Shown here piece after piece: positions 1 through 11,545 of a stretch of DNA of 34,420 nucleotides. The notes beneath the pieces were generated by a model, which saw nothing but the letters and a program-made list of their open reading frames with translations, did no database searches and was not told the origin of the DNA. Location of the stretch: contig JAJOHG010000275.1 of NCBI GenBank assembly GCA_021029095.1, forward strand, positions 1 to 34,420, written 5' to 3'. The position numbers were made by a program, and so were the translations under genes. Source of the stretch: Phellopilus nigrolimitatus. Taxonomy: Eukaryota > Basidiomycota > Agaricomycetes > Hymenochaetales > Hymenochaetaceae. Positions within the stretch are counted from its first letter, which is position 1. Every line of letters begins with the position of its first letter.

Positions 1-118
1 CTTCGCGAGGCAGCGTCCACTCTTCGCGGAACCAAACACGTGTAGTGTGATGATAGTCACAGAAGTCACACCGTGTCGCGTCGCGTCGACCCATGGTCTT
101 GTCTGAGCCGCTTCATTG

Positions 119-3100
119 ATGACCGCACCGACACAAACGACGACAGCGATGGACCACGAACTCATCCTCAATACCGCTCATCCTGCAGGAAGGACATTTC
201 TCGCCTTCTCTAGAGATGGAAAGTACGTTTGCCGGTAGCTATTTTTTGTCCGCTCTCCGATGCTCATCCCTCGCACAGCATCGCGTATACTGGAGGCTGC
301 GATTCCCTTGTACGCGTCTGGAGGGCCGACAGTGGAACAGACAAGGAGCCGGACACTGCGTTGGATGCGGAAGAGCCTATAACAGCCCTCGCTTCCGACG
401 TGCGTACCTGACTCTAGTACGAGTACTTGTGGCTCATTTCAGCTCGCAGAACAATGGCTGGCTCTCCGGAAGCGAAGATTCTCAAGTACGACGCTATCTT
501 CGGACTGGTACAGAACTGGAAAGCCTCATCACGCGTACGAATGCCGTGCCGGTACGATATGTCGCAGTCGACCCCAAGGGACGCAGGGTCGCCGTCGCGT
601 CCGAGTGCGTACAACTCATGCATCGCGCGTATCGGTGGTTAACACATCCCAACTAGTGATATTGTCGTCAAAGTTATCGACTTGGATGATGTAACCAAAA
701 TCAAACTTCTCAACGGACACAAGCGGGGTGTGCGCAGCGCATCATGGCACCCGTCCGACCCCTTGCTCGTACGCGCCACCCTCCCGCTCATTTGACCCCA
801 ACTCATGACCCGAATAATTTAGACGACTTGCGGCTCGGACGGAAAGATAATAGTGTGGAACCTGTCCGAAGAGGAGCCTAAGATAGAAAAAACGCTGGAG
901 GCGATCATTCCGACCGTGAAGGATTACGAGTGAGCCCTTGGATGCGCTGATATTCTGCACCACATTAACAAAACTGATAATGTAGATCAAATGAGTTCGG
1001 ACACGATTGTACCGCAGTATGGCATACGTCAGGCTTGTACTTCATCGTCGCGACGACCGCACATGGTATGCCTTTACTTCGTGAAGTCGGAGAGCCCATC
1101 ACCGTAATTCTTAATCACGTACAAATAATTGATAGAAATCGTTACCATCTCGCGGAGCACCTGGTCCAAGGTCTCGTCGTTCTCCAGCGACGATTGTATC
1201 GGAGCCGTGACTGCCCTCGCGCTTTCCGTCAACGGCGTCTATCTCGCTTCCGCATGCAAGTCCGGGATCTTCGTCTGGTCCACCGCAACGCGACGGGTCA
1301 TCGTCCAGTGTGTTTCCTTTTTCCATTTCTTTGATATCCCACCTTCTGATCTCACTACCCCTCCGCAGACAAGCCATCCCCCAAGGCACCACCGTGCACC
1401 AGCTCGCCTTCTCGTCTTCGCAAAACTTGCTCGCATGGACGGACAGCCGCGGGAACCTCACGCGTTGGCCAAGCGTCATCCCGCCCACCGCGCCGAGTCC
1501 CACAAAAGCCGCGCCCGCGGCGGGCATGAGCGTGCCCGCCCGCCGCCAGGCAACCCCGCTTTCTGGGATGGACGACGACGCGCTGCCTGGCGACGAGGGC
1601 GGCGTAGATGCCATCGGTGGTGGAGAAGTGGAGGATCAAGACGATGACTGGATTATTGATGATTTGGGAGATAACATGGAGGACAAGGGGGATAAGGAAT
1701 TTGGTAAGGACGGGCTGAGGGAAATGGGTAAGGCTTTCTAAATATTATCAAGCGAACTCTACTTGATATCTTTCTCTTCCCCACCAGTGAGCGTCACGAA
1801 GGCACAGCCAGCTTTTCAGCCGGGATCCACTCCTTTTCAGAACAAACGGAGATATCTCTGTAAGCACGCATTGCTACTCATTATCCCTCGTTTTGTAAAT
1901 ACATTCGCAGCTTTCAATAATATCGGCGTGGTAGAGGTCATCGACCAGGACACACATCATATTGTGAACGTCGAGTTCCACGACCAAACAACGCGCAAGA
2001 ACTACCACTTCACCGATCCATTCAAGTATGATCTAGCCGCCGTCGGTACGTGATTTCCTTTTCTCGCTCCAGTTCTCCCAGCTAACACAAAGACACTCCA
2101 AGGCGAGCGCGGCATCGTATACGCCTGCCCGCCCGAGGCCGGGCACCCCGCGCGTGTCCACTACAAGCCGTTCTCCACCTGGGCCACGCACGGCGAGTGG
2201 ACGTACACGCTCCCGCCTGGAGAGCGCGCAGTCGCGGTCGCCGCAGGCGGGACGCCGCCGACGCGCGCGCTGCGTACACTCCAAGAGGCGGACGTTGAGG
2301 GCAACGGCTACGTGGCCATCGCGACCGACGCGGGCGTTGTGCGCTTCTTCTCGGGCGGCGGCCTCCAGCGGGGGCCCGTGTGGGCGCTCGACGGCGATTT
2401 GATTGCGATGGTCGCTGGCAGGGACTATGTGTTTGTTGTCCACCGCGAGGGTGGGACGAGTCTTGATGGTCAGTGCGCGTTGGAGATGCTGTGAGGAATT
2501 AAGCTAATCTGATGCTCGAAAAAAAGGAAACCAGAATTTGAAGTATACATTGCGCACGTCGGACACGTTCCGCGTCATGCACACTGGACGGCTTCCGGTA
2601 AACAAGGGCAAGACGCTCAAGTGGATAGGTATTTCGGATGAGGGCGTAAGTGCCTTTCTATCATTCTCTCTGAGAACCTCTATCTGATGTGATGTCTTGA
2701 ACTAGGCCCCGGTGATTTACGACTCGTCTGAGCGAATCATGATGCTTGAGCACTTCAGATTCACAGCACAGGGCTCGTGGGCCGTTTTGCTGGATGCTAC
2801 GCAGCTCGCGCGGAGGGCAGGCAAAGACGAGTCTTACTGGCCAATCGGCGTGACGAAGAGCATCATGATGTGTATCATCCTGAAGGGCCGAGAAGGCTAC
2901 CCTGGCTTCCCACGTCCGCTCGCTCAAGAAATCGATATGACGATGCCGTATCTCGACATGGATGATACAGAAGCACAGAAGGCAGAGCGGTAAGCACAAC
3001 TTGAAGGCGTAACGGCGTTCATTATTCATCTAACTTATTGCTCCCCGTCAGCATCGCGCGCGAAAGCATCCTACTCGACCACCTGCGCGACGCGCTGGAC

Positions 3101-4469
3101 GAGGACACACTCACGTCAGAGGACATCTCCAAGACGGAGCTCGACCTCGACAAGGAGCTCATCCTCGTCATCCAGCTTGCGTGCAAGCACGACCGCCTGC
3201 AGCGCGCGCTCGACGCCGCGAAGCTTCTGCACCACGCGGCCTCGCTCGAGGGCGCGCTCAAGATCGCGGACTTCTACCACCTCGCGGGCCTGCGCGAGAA
3301 GCTCGGCGTGCTGCGCGCCGTGCGCGCGGGCGCGGACCGCCTCCGCGACGAGCGCGCGCGCCGCGCGGACTGGCGCGGGGCCGCAGGGCCTGTGCCGCAG
3401 GCGCGCGACCCGTACGCGGGCCTCGGGCAGGGCGCGCCGCGGCCCTTCCAGGACGCGCAGCCCCCTCCGGCGATACACAGGCCGCGGCTCGTCGCTGCGA
3501 CGCCGTCCGCGGAGCCGTCGCCGTTCTCACGGAAGCCCGCCGTGCCGCAACTGAGCGAAGCGACCTCCTCACGGACCCTGGTCGAGGACTCGCCGCCGCC
3601 GGAGAAGCGCAAGCGGGACGTCATTGACGAGAATGAGGATTCGAGCGCACTGCCGACGGAATACAAGTCCAAACGGCAGGCGGTCGAGGACATCTCTCGG
3701 TCAAGTATTCAGCAGGCCAGTGAGTGACTTATCTATTTCGCCTTCGATATTTAATTCTCTAATTTGATGATCAGAGCCGAACCCCTTCGCCAAGAAGCCC
3801 TCCGCAGCAGACAGAGAATATGGCGCGAACGGCGCGAAGCCTAACCCATTCCTGCGCAAAGCCACAACGGCGAAGTCATTACAAAAGAGCGAGACCTTCT
3901 TCGACAAAGTCAATGCGGCAGAGAGCGATTTGGAAAAGAGCAAACGTGCGTTTCCAGCGTCTTCTTTCGTATTGTTTAAAAATATAGTCTGCTTACTTTT
4001 CTCTTTTTTTTTCGGGAATGAAGGCGCTTCCGGGAAGTCCAAGAAGGTGGTGCCGCCAACGAAGCAGTCGACACTTTTCGGTCTGCCGCCCGCCGCCGCA
4101 CCTGCGAAGAAGAGTACGAAAAACGGCAAGACAGATGGAGCTCGGACGCGGGAGGACTCGGCATCTGTGGAGTCGCAGCCACAGGAGCGTGAGGCAAATG
4201 GAAATGGCGACGTTGCCATGCACGAGGACGAGGAGGAAAGCACACTGTCCGTTTCTGCAGGGGTATCTCAAGAAGGGAAAACTGGGTCGACGGAGGGCGA
4301 GACGCAAGTCGAGGTCCGTTCATTTCATCATTCGTTCCCCGAAGGTTTTATATTCATTTTCGTTGCGATTCGTTTTCAGACACAGCCCGTTGACGAGGAC
4401 GAAGAGTCTATCGAGTGGCCACCTTCTCCGCCGCCTGCTGAGAGACAGACACTGACGGCTGAAGCATGA
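119..4469 (+). CDS. CTF4: CTF4/WDHD1/Mcl1-type replisome adaptor, about 17 exons
   Basis: Homolog of yeast Ctf4, fission yeast Mcl1 and human WDHD1/AND-1, the trimeric nuclear hub that couples CMG helicase to DNA polymerase alpha-primase and helps sister-chromatid cohesion. Start ATG at 119 (in-frame ATG at 149 is an alternative); intron 1 is 223-278. The N-terminal third (to about 1440) encodes WD40 blades, e.g. [29 protein letters not shown] and [11 protein letters not shown]. An acidic linker follows (about 1560-1725). The second propeller (SepB domain) lies at about 1910-2990, with [26 protein letters not shown] and [23 protein letters not shown], then a helical part ([21 protein letters not shown]). 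The tail from about 3480 is disordered, with [14 protein letters not shown] and [10 protein letters not shown]. No HMG box is seen, unlike animal WDHD1. The exon at 3051-3480 is very GC-rich. Exon order matches the family from end to end; exact junctions were inferred by eye. Confidence 0.93.
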
Positions 4470-4610
4470 GACGAGATTGCATAGCTGAAATATATCCCTT
4501 GGGAACGACATGTAGTATACTCTTCCGTAGCATTAACTTATTATCATGCTTCAACTATATCCCTAGCTAGATAACGGGCATCTAAAAAATAGTTCGAAAG
4601 ACGAGTGCGA
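4470..4610. other. Short convergent 3' intergenic spacer
   Basis: Only about 140 bases separate the stop of the CTF4 gene from the stop of the MTF1-like gene on the other strand. It is AT-rich (tatatccc, aattatta-like stretches) and must hold both 3' processing signals. I see no gene in it. Confidence 0.6.
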
Positions 4611-6175
4611 TCAGTCACGCTCGATGTCCTGGTACAATGAATCCGAAATGTTCAGGTCCTGAAACAAATAAAGCAGTCAGCATTCAATATGATGCAGACA
4701 ACCGGGAGGGGGGCCCACCTCTGGCGCGAATGGCCACTCATCGAACGCTTTCACGAGCACTGCCCAGTCATTCACGGTCAGGTCGCGGATCTTTTTGCTG
4801 GTGTCGATGCGCTGCGACTCGGGCAGGTCGGGATTCGATATCTTTGGCAGGAGGTTCACCGCGCCGGGAGCCATGGAGTTAATCGCGCGCTTGAGCGGCG
4901 TGCTCTTCAGCACGAAGAGGCGGCGCAGGCAGTAGTCCCATTTGTCAAGCAAGCCGTGCCGGATCACCTGGCGAGATCCCGGGAACGAAACCGTTAGATT
5001 CAAATATCAATTCGCGAGAGTAGGAGCTATAAAGCAAAAAAGGACAGAACACGCACGGAGTCTGCGCGCGGATTGACAGTGATCGCCGCGAGGGGCGAAC
5101 CGATGGCGTAGTTCGAGCGCCTCGAGTCCCCGGGCAAGCCGGTGGGCGGAAAGAAGTGGTCCATGTAGGGTGTGAGCTCCTCCAGGGGCAGCGCGTGCTC
5201 GATGTGCGACGCCGCTGCGGCAATGACGCTCAGCTTGCAGTGCGCCTTCGTAGAGGGAGTGGCTACTAGGCGCTGTAGAGTGACTACGTATGAGTTGCAT
5301 GCGAGCGAGAGCGAGGTATCCGGAAGGCGGGTGCGCTTACCTTGCAGAGAATGTCGTTCATGATGAGGCTCATAGGCACGCGCCCGTACCTGAATAGCCA
5401 GGCTCGCTCGGGTATAAGCCGCCAGAACTGAGCGATGAGCTGGTCGCCGTGGACGGAGTTCGGGATGTGCGAGATGAAATGCAGGTTCGGCTCTGGACGG
5501 AGAAGTGACAGGTGGGTCTTCATGACGGGGTGGGGCTGCAGTGCACTCACGTTCATCTGCAAACGTCTTCTTTACGACATCGTCGAGGAGTCCGCGCGCC
5601 TCGATGTCCTTGTATGTCGTCCAGATGAAGCCCGACAGCGGGACGACGGTCAGCCGTGGGTCGCATGCCTCCAGCGGCTAGTGACGGGGTACAGAACGTA
5701 CAGAACACACGGAGTTGTTAGAAAAAAGAAGTAGATTAATTGCGTTCATGTGACAGACTTGCCTGCAAATATTTCAAGTACTCCTCGATGTTTTCAAGGA
5801 CTATGAGTTTTTTGACTTTTGACGCGGGCAGTTTCAGCAGGCTACGTGTCAACGTGCCTGGGCCTAGTTTGCTTCAGTCTAAACATCCATGGCGTGAAAG
5901 TACTGCACGGCGCACTCACCGGGAAACGCCTCGATGACCACCTTCCCCTCGCCCTCTGCACTGCTCTCACCCAGCTCGCCGTTGCTCAGAAACGCTTGTG
6001 CAAGCCGGTCCGCGAGCTTCTCATTTTGCAAGAAGACGCGGCTGTGGTTGCTCGCGACGGAAAACTCAGATCTCCACTGTTCCAGAGGAGGCAATGGAGG
6101 CAGGGCGGAGGACGAGATGCATCTGCGCCAGAGCTGCACTGGCGGTTTGCGCGCGTTGAAAATACGAGCAAGCAT
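4611..6175 (-). CDS. MTF1: Mitochondrial transcription factor 1 / rRNA adenine dimethyltransferase-fold protein
   Basis: Member of the KsgA/Dim1 fold family that includes yeast Mtf1, the specificity factor assisting mitochondrial RNA polymerase at promoters; mitochondrial matrix location is expected. The chosen ATG (6175) begins MLARIFNARKPPVQLWRRC, rich in Arg with no acidic residue and suited to a presequence; an in-frame ATG exists at 6217. The SAM-site motif I is spliced together as EAFPGPGTLTR across an intron, followed by LIVLENIEEYLKYLQ (motif II acidic position) and the exon PNLHFISHIPNSVHGDQL. The C-terminal helical domain includes HGLLDKWDYCLRRLFVLKSTPLKRAI. A last small exon (to 4611) adds DLNISDSLYQDIERD and replaces the read-through end at 4677. 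One intron (5678-5762) needs a GC donor. Whether it methylates rRNA or acts only in transcription cannot be told from sequence alone. Confidence 0.85.
5678..5762 (-). other. GC-AG intron in the MTF1-like gene
   Basis: On the minus strand the exon ends ...tatttgcag and the intron begins gcaagtctgtcac and ends ccccgtcactag. Only the GC donor (AG|GCAAGT, the usual GC-donor consensus) joins EEYLKYLQ to PLEACDPRLTVVPL in phase 0. The two nearby GT donors (gtctgt, gtcaca) shift the frame. Length 85 nt. Confidence 0.75.
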
Positions 6176-7041
6176 GATTTGCAGACGCGTCGCAGAGCAC
6201 CTTTTATGTTGTTCCACGTGCAGCCTCAGTTGTCACTCTAAAAAAAGAATACAATTCGAGACTACACTAACATATTTTTTGCTCATAGCCACTTATCGAT
6301 TGGCTATTCAACGACGATTGATTAGTAGAGGAGGTCGGGCGCGTTTCGCCCGTGTTATGGCGGAGCCGAGCTTCCGTTGATACACATCGCGCAAAACGGA
6401 TGAACATGCTGGCAGTCTTGTGTCATAACCTCACATGTATCATGGAAGTCTGTACGTGATGGCGGATGTGCCGGACACGCAAACTATGTCATCCTGACCG
6501 CGAAAGTTCCCATATGGTATAGTGGACACCGCAGGCGAGGGATACGAAATATTTATGCATGGTCGGATGGTAAAAGGCCATCTGAGAAGTGGAAAGTATC
6601 ATTACGGAGGTGTAGATAACAGCAGGCGCGATATTAGACAACACAACATTAATGGCAGTCGCGAAATGGATATCGCTGCATTCTTTTTGGAAAGCATTCA
6701 TGAACACGATGTCATTCAAATGAAACAAAGGGCGCAGTCAAAGCAGTCGCACTTGAATTTCCTTTCGTGAGATAAGAGGTAAACATGGTGTGCGCGAGGA
6801 CGCACAGTGTAGATGGAAACCTTGTTGAATTACATAGTACGACGAGCAAGCGCGTCCTAGACGACAGAACAAACAGCGTAAAAGGAGATTCAAGCGGAGG
6901 CTCGGGACAGGAAGACGCGAGTCGGATAAACATTGGGGAAAGGTGGCAGATTGATTTCATCAGAGCAGCAATACCCTTGCCAGAGCAAGAGAACTTGCCT
7001 GGAGTCTTTTCATAGGTTTTCGAATCATTAACAACCGTTCT
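6176..7041. other. Intergenic region without a supported gene
   Basis: It lies between the start of the MTF1-like gene and the end of the F-box gene, both on the minus strand, so it should hold the MTF1 promoter and the F-box gene's 3' end. Minus-strand frames at 6489-6728 and 6712-6960 are open and contain hydrophobic stretches (e.g. TAINVVLSNIAPAVIYTSVM), but neither has a clear ATG start or splice pattern and I recognise no family. They may be a decayed membrane-protein gene or chance. Confidence 0.4.
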
Positions 7042-8218
7042 CTACCTGTCTCTGTGCCAGCCTTTGCGCTTTGAATTAAACCAACGTTTAGACCCCATGT
7101 ACAACAGTATGAGGCGCGGACAAGATTTATGAATTCTTTCCGCAAATGACGAGGTGACGAGCGCGTTATGCAGGACGTCTGAACCATCCTCAGAAGCCAG
7201 CGAAATATTGTAGATCGACTGGAAGTGAGTGATGAATGTGCCGAGTAATGCGTTTACGAGCGTCTACAAGCCGAGCAATTACATAAGATGAAAATCGATG
7301 ATGAAGGGGAAATTGACGGACCTCAGACATACCGCTTTCAGAAAATTCGAGTCGGAAAGCTGTTAACCCAGTTATGATTGAAGGTATTTTTTCCAGAGCC
7401 TGGCTCGTCTCCTCGTCGGAGACCTGCCCTGGACACTTGATAGTCAACGAGCTCAAGGGCCCGGTGGAAAAAGCCAGTAGCATGCACAAATGAGATGTGA
7501 CCGGCTCGCTAAGGAGCCATCTGTTGGGGAGAACTATCCTGACAATCTCGACCCCGCGTAGAGGAACGAGCACCGCAAGAATCAGGAGATCTGCAGATAC
7601 GACCTTGAGACGGGGTAGAGCGCTGGCTTTGATGGATATGGGAGTGTTCGTCGAGCCTCGAAATTCTAATCTTTCTATGAAGTTTTGAGTCTCGAGCCAC
7701 TTGACCGTATCATCGTCAAAATCGAAACTACTGCTAAAGTGTTTGAGGGAGAATGTCGATTGATGTAGAATGTATGAAAGTGAGCCAGTCAAATAAAGCT
7801 CCAGACTTTCGAGCAGAGTCATGTTCTTGAGCGCGTTAGAGAGTAGAACACGAAAAGATTCTAGGAACAATGAGCCGGAAGGGAACTTGACGGTGAAATG
7901 CTTAACATGCAGAGCGAGGGAGGGCCGAGACGCGAGCGTCTTGAAGCAGGCTATGATACGTGCCGCGTTTATCAGGCTCACATCGAGCGATATCTCTCTG
8001 TAGATGGAGCGCTCGGCCGCTCTGCGAAATGAGCGAATGGTGCGTGCTAGTTTGGTCGATGTGCCCTGATCACATTGTAACGCGACGAGATCCAACAACT
8101 CTACAGGGACTAATTGATGGATCAGGATCAGAATGAATGTGACCTTCATGATTAAATTGGCACACTGACGAGATAAAACCGTCACCCTCCTCTCCAATGG
8201 CGTGAGCGGAAGACTCAT
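7042..8218 (-). CDS. F-box domain protein, three exons
   Basis: Predicted substrate-recognition subunit of an SCF ubiquitin ligase, of the large lineage-specific F-box group of Agaricomycetes. Splicing out 8110-8169 restores a canonical F-box opening, VLSLPVELLDLVALQC, followed by LARTIRSFRRAAERSIYREISLD; reading straight through gives a spurious hydrophobic insert instead. The middle part looks like degenerate leucine-rich repeats (LLESLELYLTGSL, LERLEFRGSTN-like, LPRLKVVSADLLILAV). A second intron at 7264-7321 (donor gtccgt, acceptor cttgtag) leads to a last exon ending KSCPRLILLYMGSKRWFNSK...HRDR with stop at 7042-7044; without it the frame stops at 7190. Start ATG at 8218 is preferred; an in-frame ATG at 8275 would add 19 residues. 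The substrate is unknown. Confidence 0.72.
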
Positions 8219-8708
8219 GGCAAAATGATAAAAGCGCAGCGGCTTTTGTACTGTGTAGTGGTTGGGCTGAGTCATCGTCGCGTCGCGTCGTCTTTAGAAA
8301 AAAAGACGGCACTTACCCTAAATTATTATTCAGAAAATCCACATCGCTCGTATTGTCATTTTGGTATTTCCCGCAACAATTTTCTCTAACTTTTACTTCG
8401 TTATGTAAAGCAGACACGTACGCTTGAGCTGGATTGACATCGATCGGACGCCTCCAGATGGAACTTGGACTTCAAGCACTCGGATTACTGGAGGTAGAAA
8501 TTAATCACCATTGGTACTTAATTGCTCATCCTCGACCTTTCAAGCCGCGATGTCAATCAGCAGTTGCAACTATGTGCTCGTTTTTATGGGCAGGCAAGCT
8601 CTTGGGCCTTGGCGCGATACACGCAGCTGATTCGACCACTATAAAACTCACTGGCACTACCAAGATGAACTTAACTAAAAATCTGCAAAGTCCCCGAAAC
8701 GCACTAGC
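8219..8708. promoter_or_regulatory. Divergent promoter region, F-box gene / MFS copy A
   Basis: About 490 bases between the F-box gene start (minus) and MFS copy A (plus). From about 8405 the sequence is shared with the region upstream of MFS copy B (e.g. cttggacttcaagcactcg at about 8464 and 11334, then gaaattaatcacc), so the duplication carried the transporter promoter with it. No particular operator was recognised. Confidence 0.5.
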
Positions 8709-10790
8709 ATGCATCCCTCTGAACAAGAAGGTCCGAAAAGCGGTACTACCTCGTTTGTTTGCTCAATTATTTCGAGTGAAAAAGCCGTCGGAGCGCTCAG
8801 GTTTTCTACCCACTCGTCGCCAGTCATCGAGGACACGGAGAAACAGGAGCAGGGCTTCGGGAAGTGGCTTAATGCGTTACAGAACCATATGATAGTCCCT
8901 ATACTCTGTGCGACTGAGTTTGCCGAGGTGTTTAGCACTTCTTCCTGTATCATTGCCCTTCCAAAGGTGCGCCCACTTGCCCGCAGTACAAAAATTCTCC
9001 CTTGCTAACACGCCCTCAGATCGGACATGCTCTTAGCTTTAGCCCCTCTGAGCTCCAGTGGGTCGTCGCGGCATACACGCTAACCTTCGCGTCCTTACAG
9101 CTTATCGGCGGACGCCTCTCGGACATCTATTACCCCAAGCCTGTCTTTATCGCAGGCTGCACCATCGCCGGCGTCCTTAGCATATTTTGCGCGGTCAGCG
9201 TGAACCCCACATCTTCCGTGCAGTGCAGGGAATAGGTAGGCGTCTTTCTTCGTCACTGTTTTTTCGCAGAAGAGGTACTTGCACTAAATCAAAGTCTACA
9301 GGCGCGGCGTTCGCTATCCCACCCGCGATCTCGCTCATTGTACAGATACGTCCCAATCCCGCAGAGCAGTCACTAGCACTCTCTGCGTTTTTCTCGTCCG
9401 GAAAGATGGGAAACGCCCTTGGGTTCGCTCTTGGTGGTGTCCTTACTTCGTATGTCGGTTGGAAATGGGGTATACATTCATAGTTCTTTTCCTTGACAAG
9501 GCTACTTTAACTGAGTTGCATTTTTAAACCCGCGTAGTATTCTATTTTGTGGCAATAATGATGCTCTCGCTCGCTGCACTGTCGGTCCTCATCTTGCCTG
9601 GTCATGACGCAAAGGCGAACATGACAAATGCTGGCAAAAAGCGCCGTCTTGACCTTCCTGGCGTGTTTGCTTTGACAGGTGGTCTTATTCTTTTTGTCTA
9701 TGCTGCTTCAGATGCGAGCAGTATCGGTAAGCTCAGTTGATATTTAACTCGAAGTCAAACACTGATCACAATTATCAACGTAAAGGTTGGGACCAATCAC
9801 AGATCATTGTCACCCTGATCCTCTCCATGCTCTTCGTGCTCGCTTTTTTCCTTTTCGAGCGAAAAGTGAAGGATCCTGCCGTGCCCCCGAGTACCTGGTT
9901 CATCCCGAATGTCATACCTTTATTTGTTTATTCACTCGGGTCTGTCTATTGTATAATGAGCATTTAAACGAGGTGGCTAAACGGCTGATCTCATTAGCAT
10001 ATACTGGTTCCTGTATGGTACACAGGTACAATTCGTTGAGGTATTTCAGGTAAATAATTTCCAGTCGTTGTGCCTTTTCCTCTCGAAAACTCCCCTTTCT
10101 AACAGCATTTTTCCCTACTAGGACCTCTTTGGGTGGTCTGCACTCAAAGCCGCCGTGCACTGTATCCCGATAGGTGTCACGAGCTGAATCTCATCGTGCC
10201 TCGTCGGGGCCTGTGGTTTGTGCTTATCGCGTCTGATATCTCTCCCAGTGGGCCAGCTTCTTATGGGTGTAGGTTCTGTGCTTTTCGCGCTTGCGGATAC
10301 CCCAGACAAATACTGGAGCCACGTCTTCCCGGGCATGGTAGTTGGAATGGCTGGCGTCGCAATTTCAGATGTCGGCGTAAGCGTAGCGGTGATGGCCAGC
10401 GCTCGCAGGGGGGGGGGAAGGTTCGCTCTTGTGGTCATATTTGGGATTTACGGACGAAACTAATTTGTGCTGTAGGGTGTAGTGGGCGCTTTTGTCAACA
10501 CATCCCTTCAATTAGGTGCTACCATCGGATTAGCAGGTGCATTTACCGTATCTCCCATTCATTTCGATCCGTAGACTAACTTTGGAAACTCTAGTAATGA
10601 CCTCTGTTTCAACCAGTGTCAATGATCGCCTTCCCACCAATGCAGAAGTCCTCGCAAAATTCGCTGGCTACAGTGACGCATTTTGGCTCCTCGTCGGAAC
10701 CAATGGTCTCCTGGCCATTGTTGCGCTGGTATTCGTGAGGTAAATGTGAAGTTTGCCTACCAATATCTTATATGTACACTTGGATGCTGC
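8405..10790 (+). repeat. Tandem duplication unit A (MFS gene plus flanks)
   Basis: Matches 11268-13676 in direct orientation, including promoter, all exons, intron positions and the sequence just after the stop (tgtgaag..gcct.cca, then atatgtac.ctt.gatg). Offset between units is about 2.84-2.89 kb. Divergence is clear by eye in introns and lower in exons. A weaker match continues at about 10940-11015 against 13790-13870 (gagacgcg ... acgcg.cgatca). Boundaries are approximate. Confidence 0.85.
8709..10743 (+). pseudogene. DHA2-like MFS transporter, copy A, reading frame broken
   Basis: Major facilitator superfamily multidrug H+ antiporter type (DHA family). Signature pieces are IIALPK at the end of TM1, then SELQWVVAAYTLTFASLQL and GGRLSDIYY (the loop 2-3 motif), and MGNALGFALGGVLTSYVGWKWG (motif C-like). 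Start ATG 8709, end VALVFVR at 10743, about nine exons. Lesions seen against copy B: (1) a 10-nt net deletion near 9211 shifts the frame and gives TAG at 9233-9235; (2) TGA at 10185-10187 where copy B reads an in-frame GITSYLFG segment; (3) a run of 10 G at 10408-10417 that changes the phase before the next donor. Splice sites are otherwise intact, so decay appears recent. A truncated product is possible; a full-length transporter is not expected. Confidence 0.8.
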
Positions 10791-11545
10791 CTATCGTGAT
10801 GCGGGCGTCTGAGGTCACTGTCCGGTTGCATTTTTGTATGGTTGGATTAGAGCTTTCTTGCAACATAACTCAGCTGTATGCATATCATACATATTTAATT
10901 AATAATGGCTGCATACGATTATTGGTCTCTATGTCGTACCTCCCGGATTAAACTGAGCTTGAACTTTGAACTTTAGGTAGGTTGCCGAGACGCGCCGAAC
11001 GCGTCGATCATATTTGCTGTAATTTATAATCTTCGCCGCGGCTATATATTCTTGGCTTAAGAGAAGGCTCTGGGGAGCTCTTGCAGGTTGATATGTAAGT
11101 CGTTCATGTAAGTGTAATCGCTCAGTAACAGAGCAATTGAGCTGAGTCACAAACGCGTCGCATCATCTTGCAGATAGCAGATTGCACGTATCCGAGAATA
11201 TGTTAAAATATAAAATGTGTGTCCTTTTCTGACGTGTCCCTCATGATCTTCACGACCTTTTGTCCGTTAAAGCAGACTACTTAATTTCAGACTTGAGTCG
11301 GATGATCGTCGACCGAACGGCCCCAGCTGAGACTTGGACTTCAAGCACTCGAATTGCTGGAGGTGGAAATTAATCACCTACTTAATTACTCGTCCTTCTA
11401 AACCGCGGTGAAGTGATTGCTTGCTAATGTGGGCCCATTTCTTTAGTCGGCAAGCTCTTGGTGCGAAACAAGAAGCTGATTCCAACACTATAAAGCCTAC
11501 TGCTATGATGATGAACTCGACGGAAAATCCTCGGGACGCACTAAC
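10744..11545. other. Spacer between MFS copies
   Basis: About 800 bases containing the 3' flank of copy A and the duplicated promoter of copy B (from about 11268). AT-rich around 10870-10920 and 11170-11230. At 10979-11010 there is an ACGCG-rich patch resembling one at 13835-13865. No gene is supported. Confidence 0.5.

Noticed and set aside
1..118. Possible upstream exon of CTF4 or another gene at the left edge
   Set aside because: Only 118 bases, with no coding signal or splice site recognised; treated as 5' flank.
1111..1647. Long open frames on both strands overlapping CTF4
   Set aside because: They are shadows of the GC-rich WD40/linker exons; only the frame with WD40 sequence and splice continuity is supported.
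3116..3693. Arg/Ala-rich minus-strand open frames
   Set aside because: They are antisense to a very GC-rich CTF4 exon; low-complexity Arg/Ala composition is an artefact of that.
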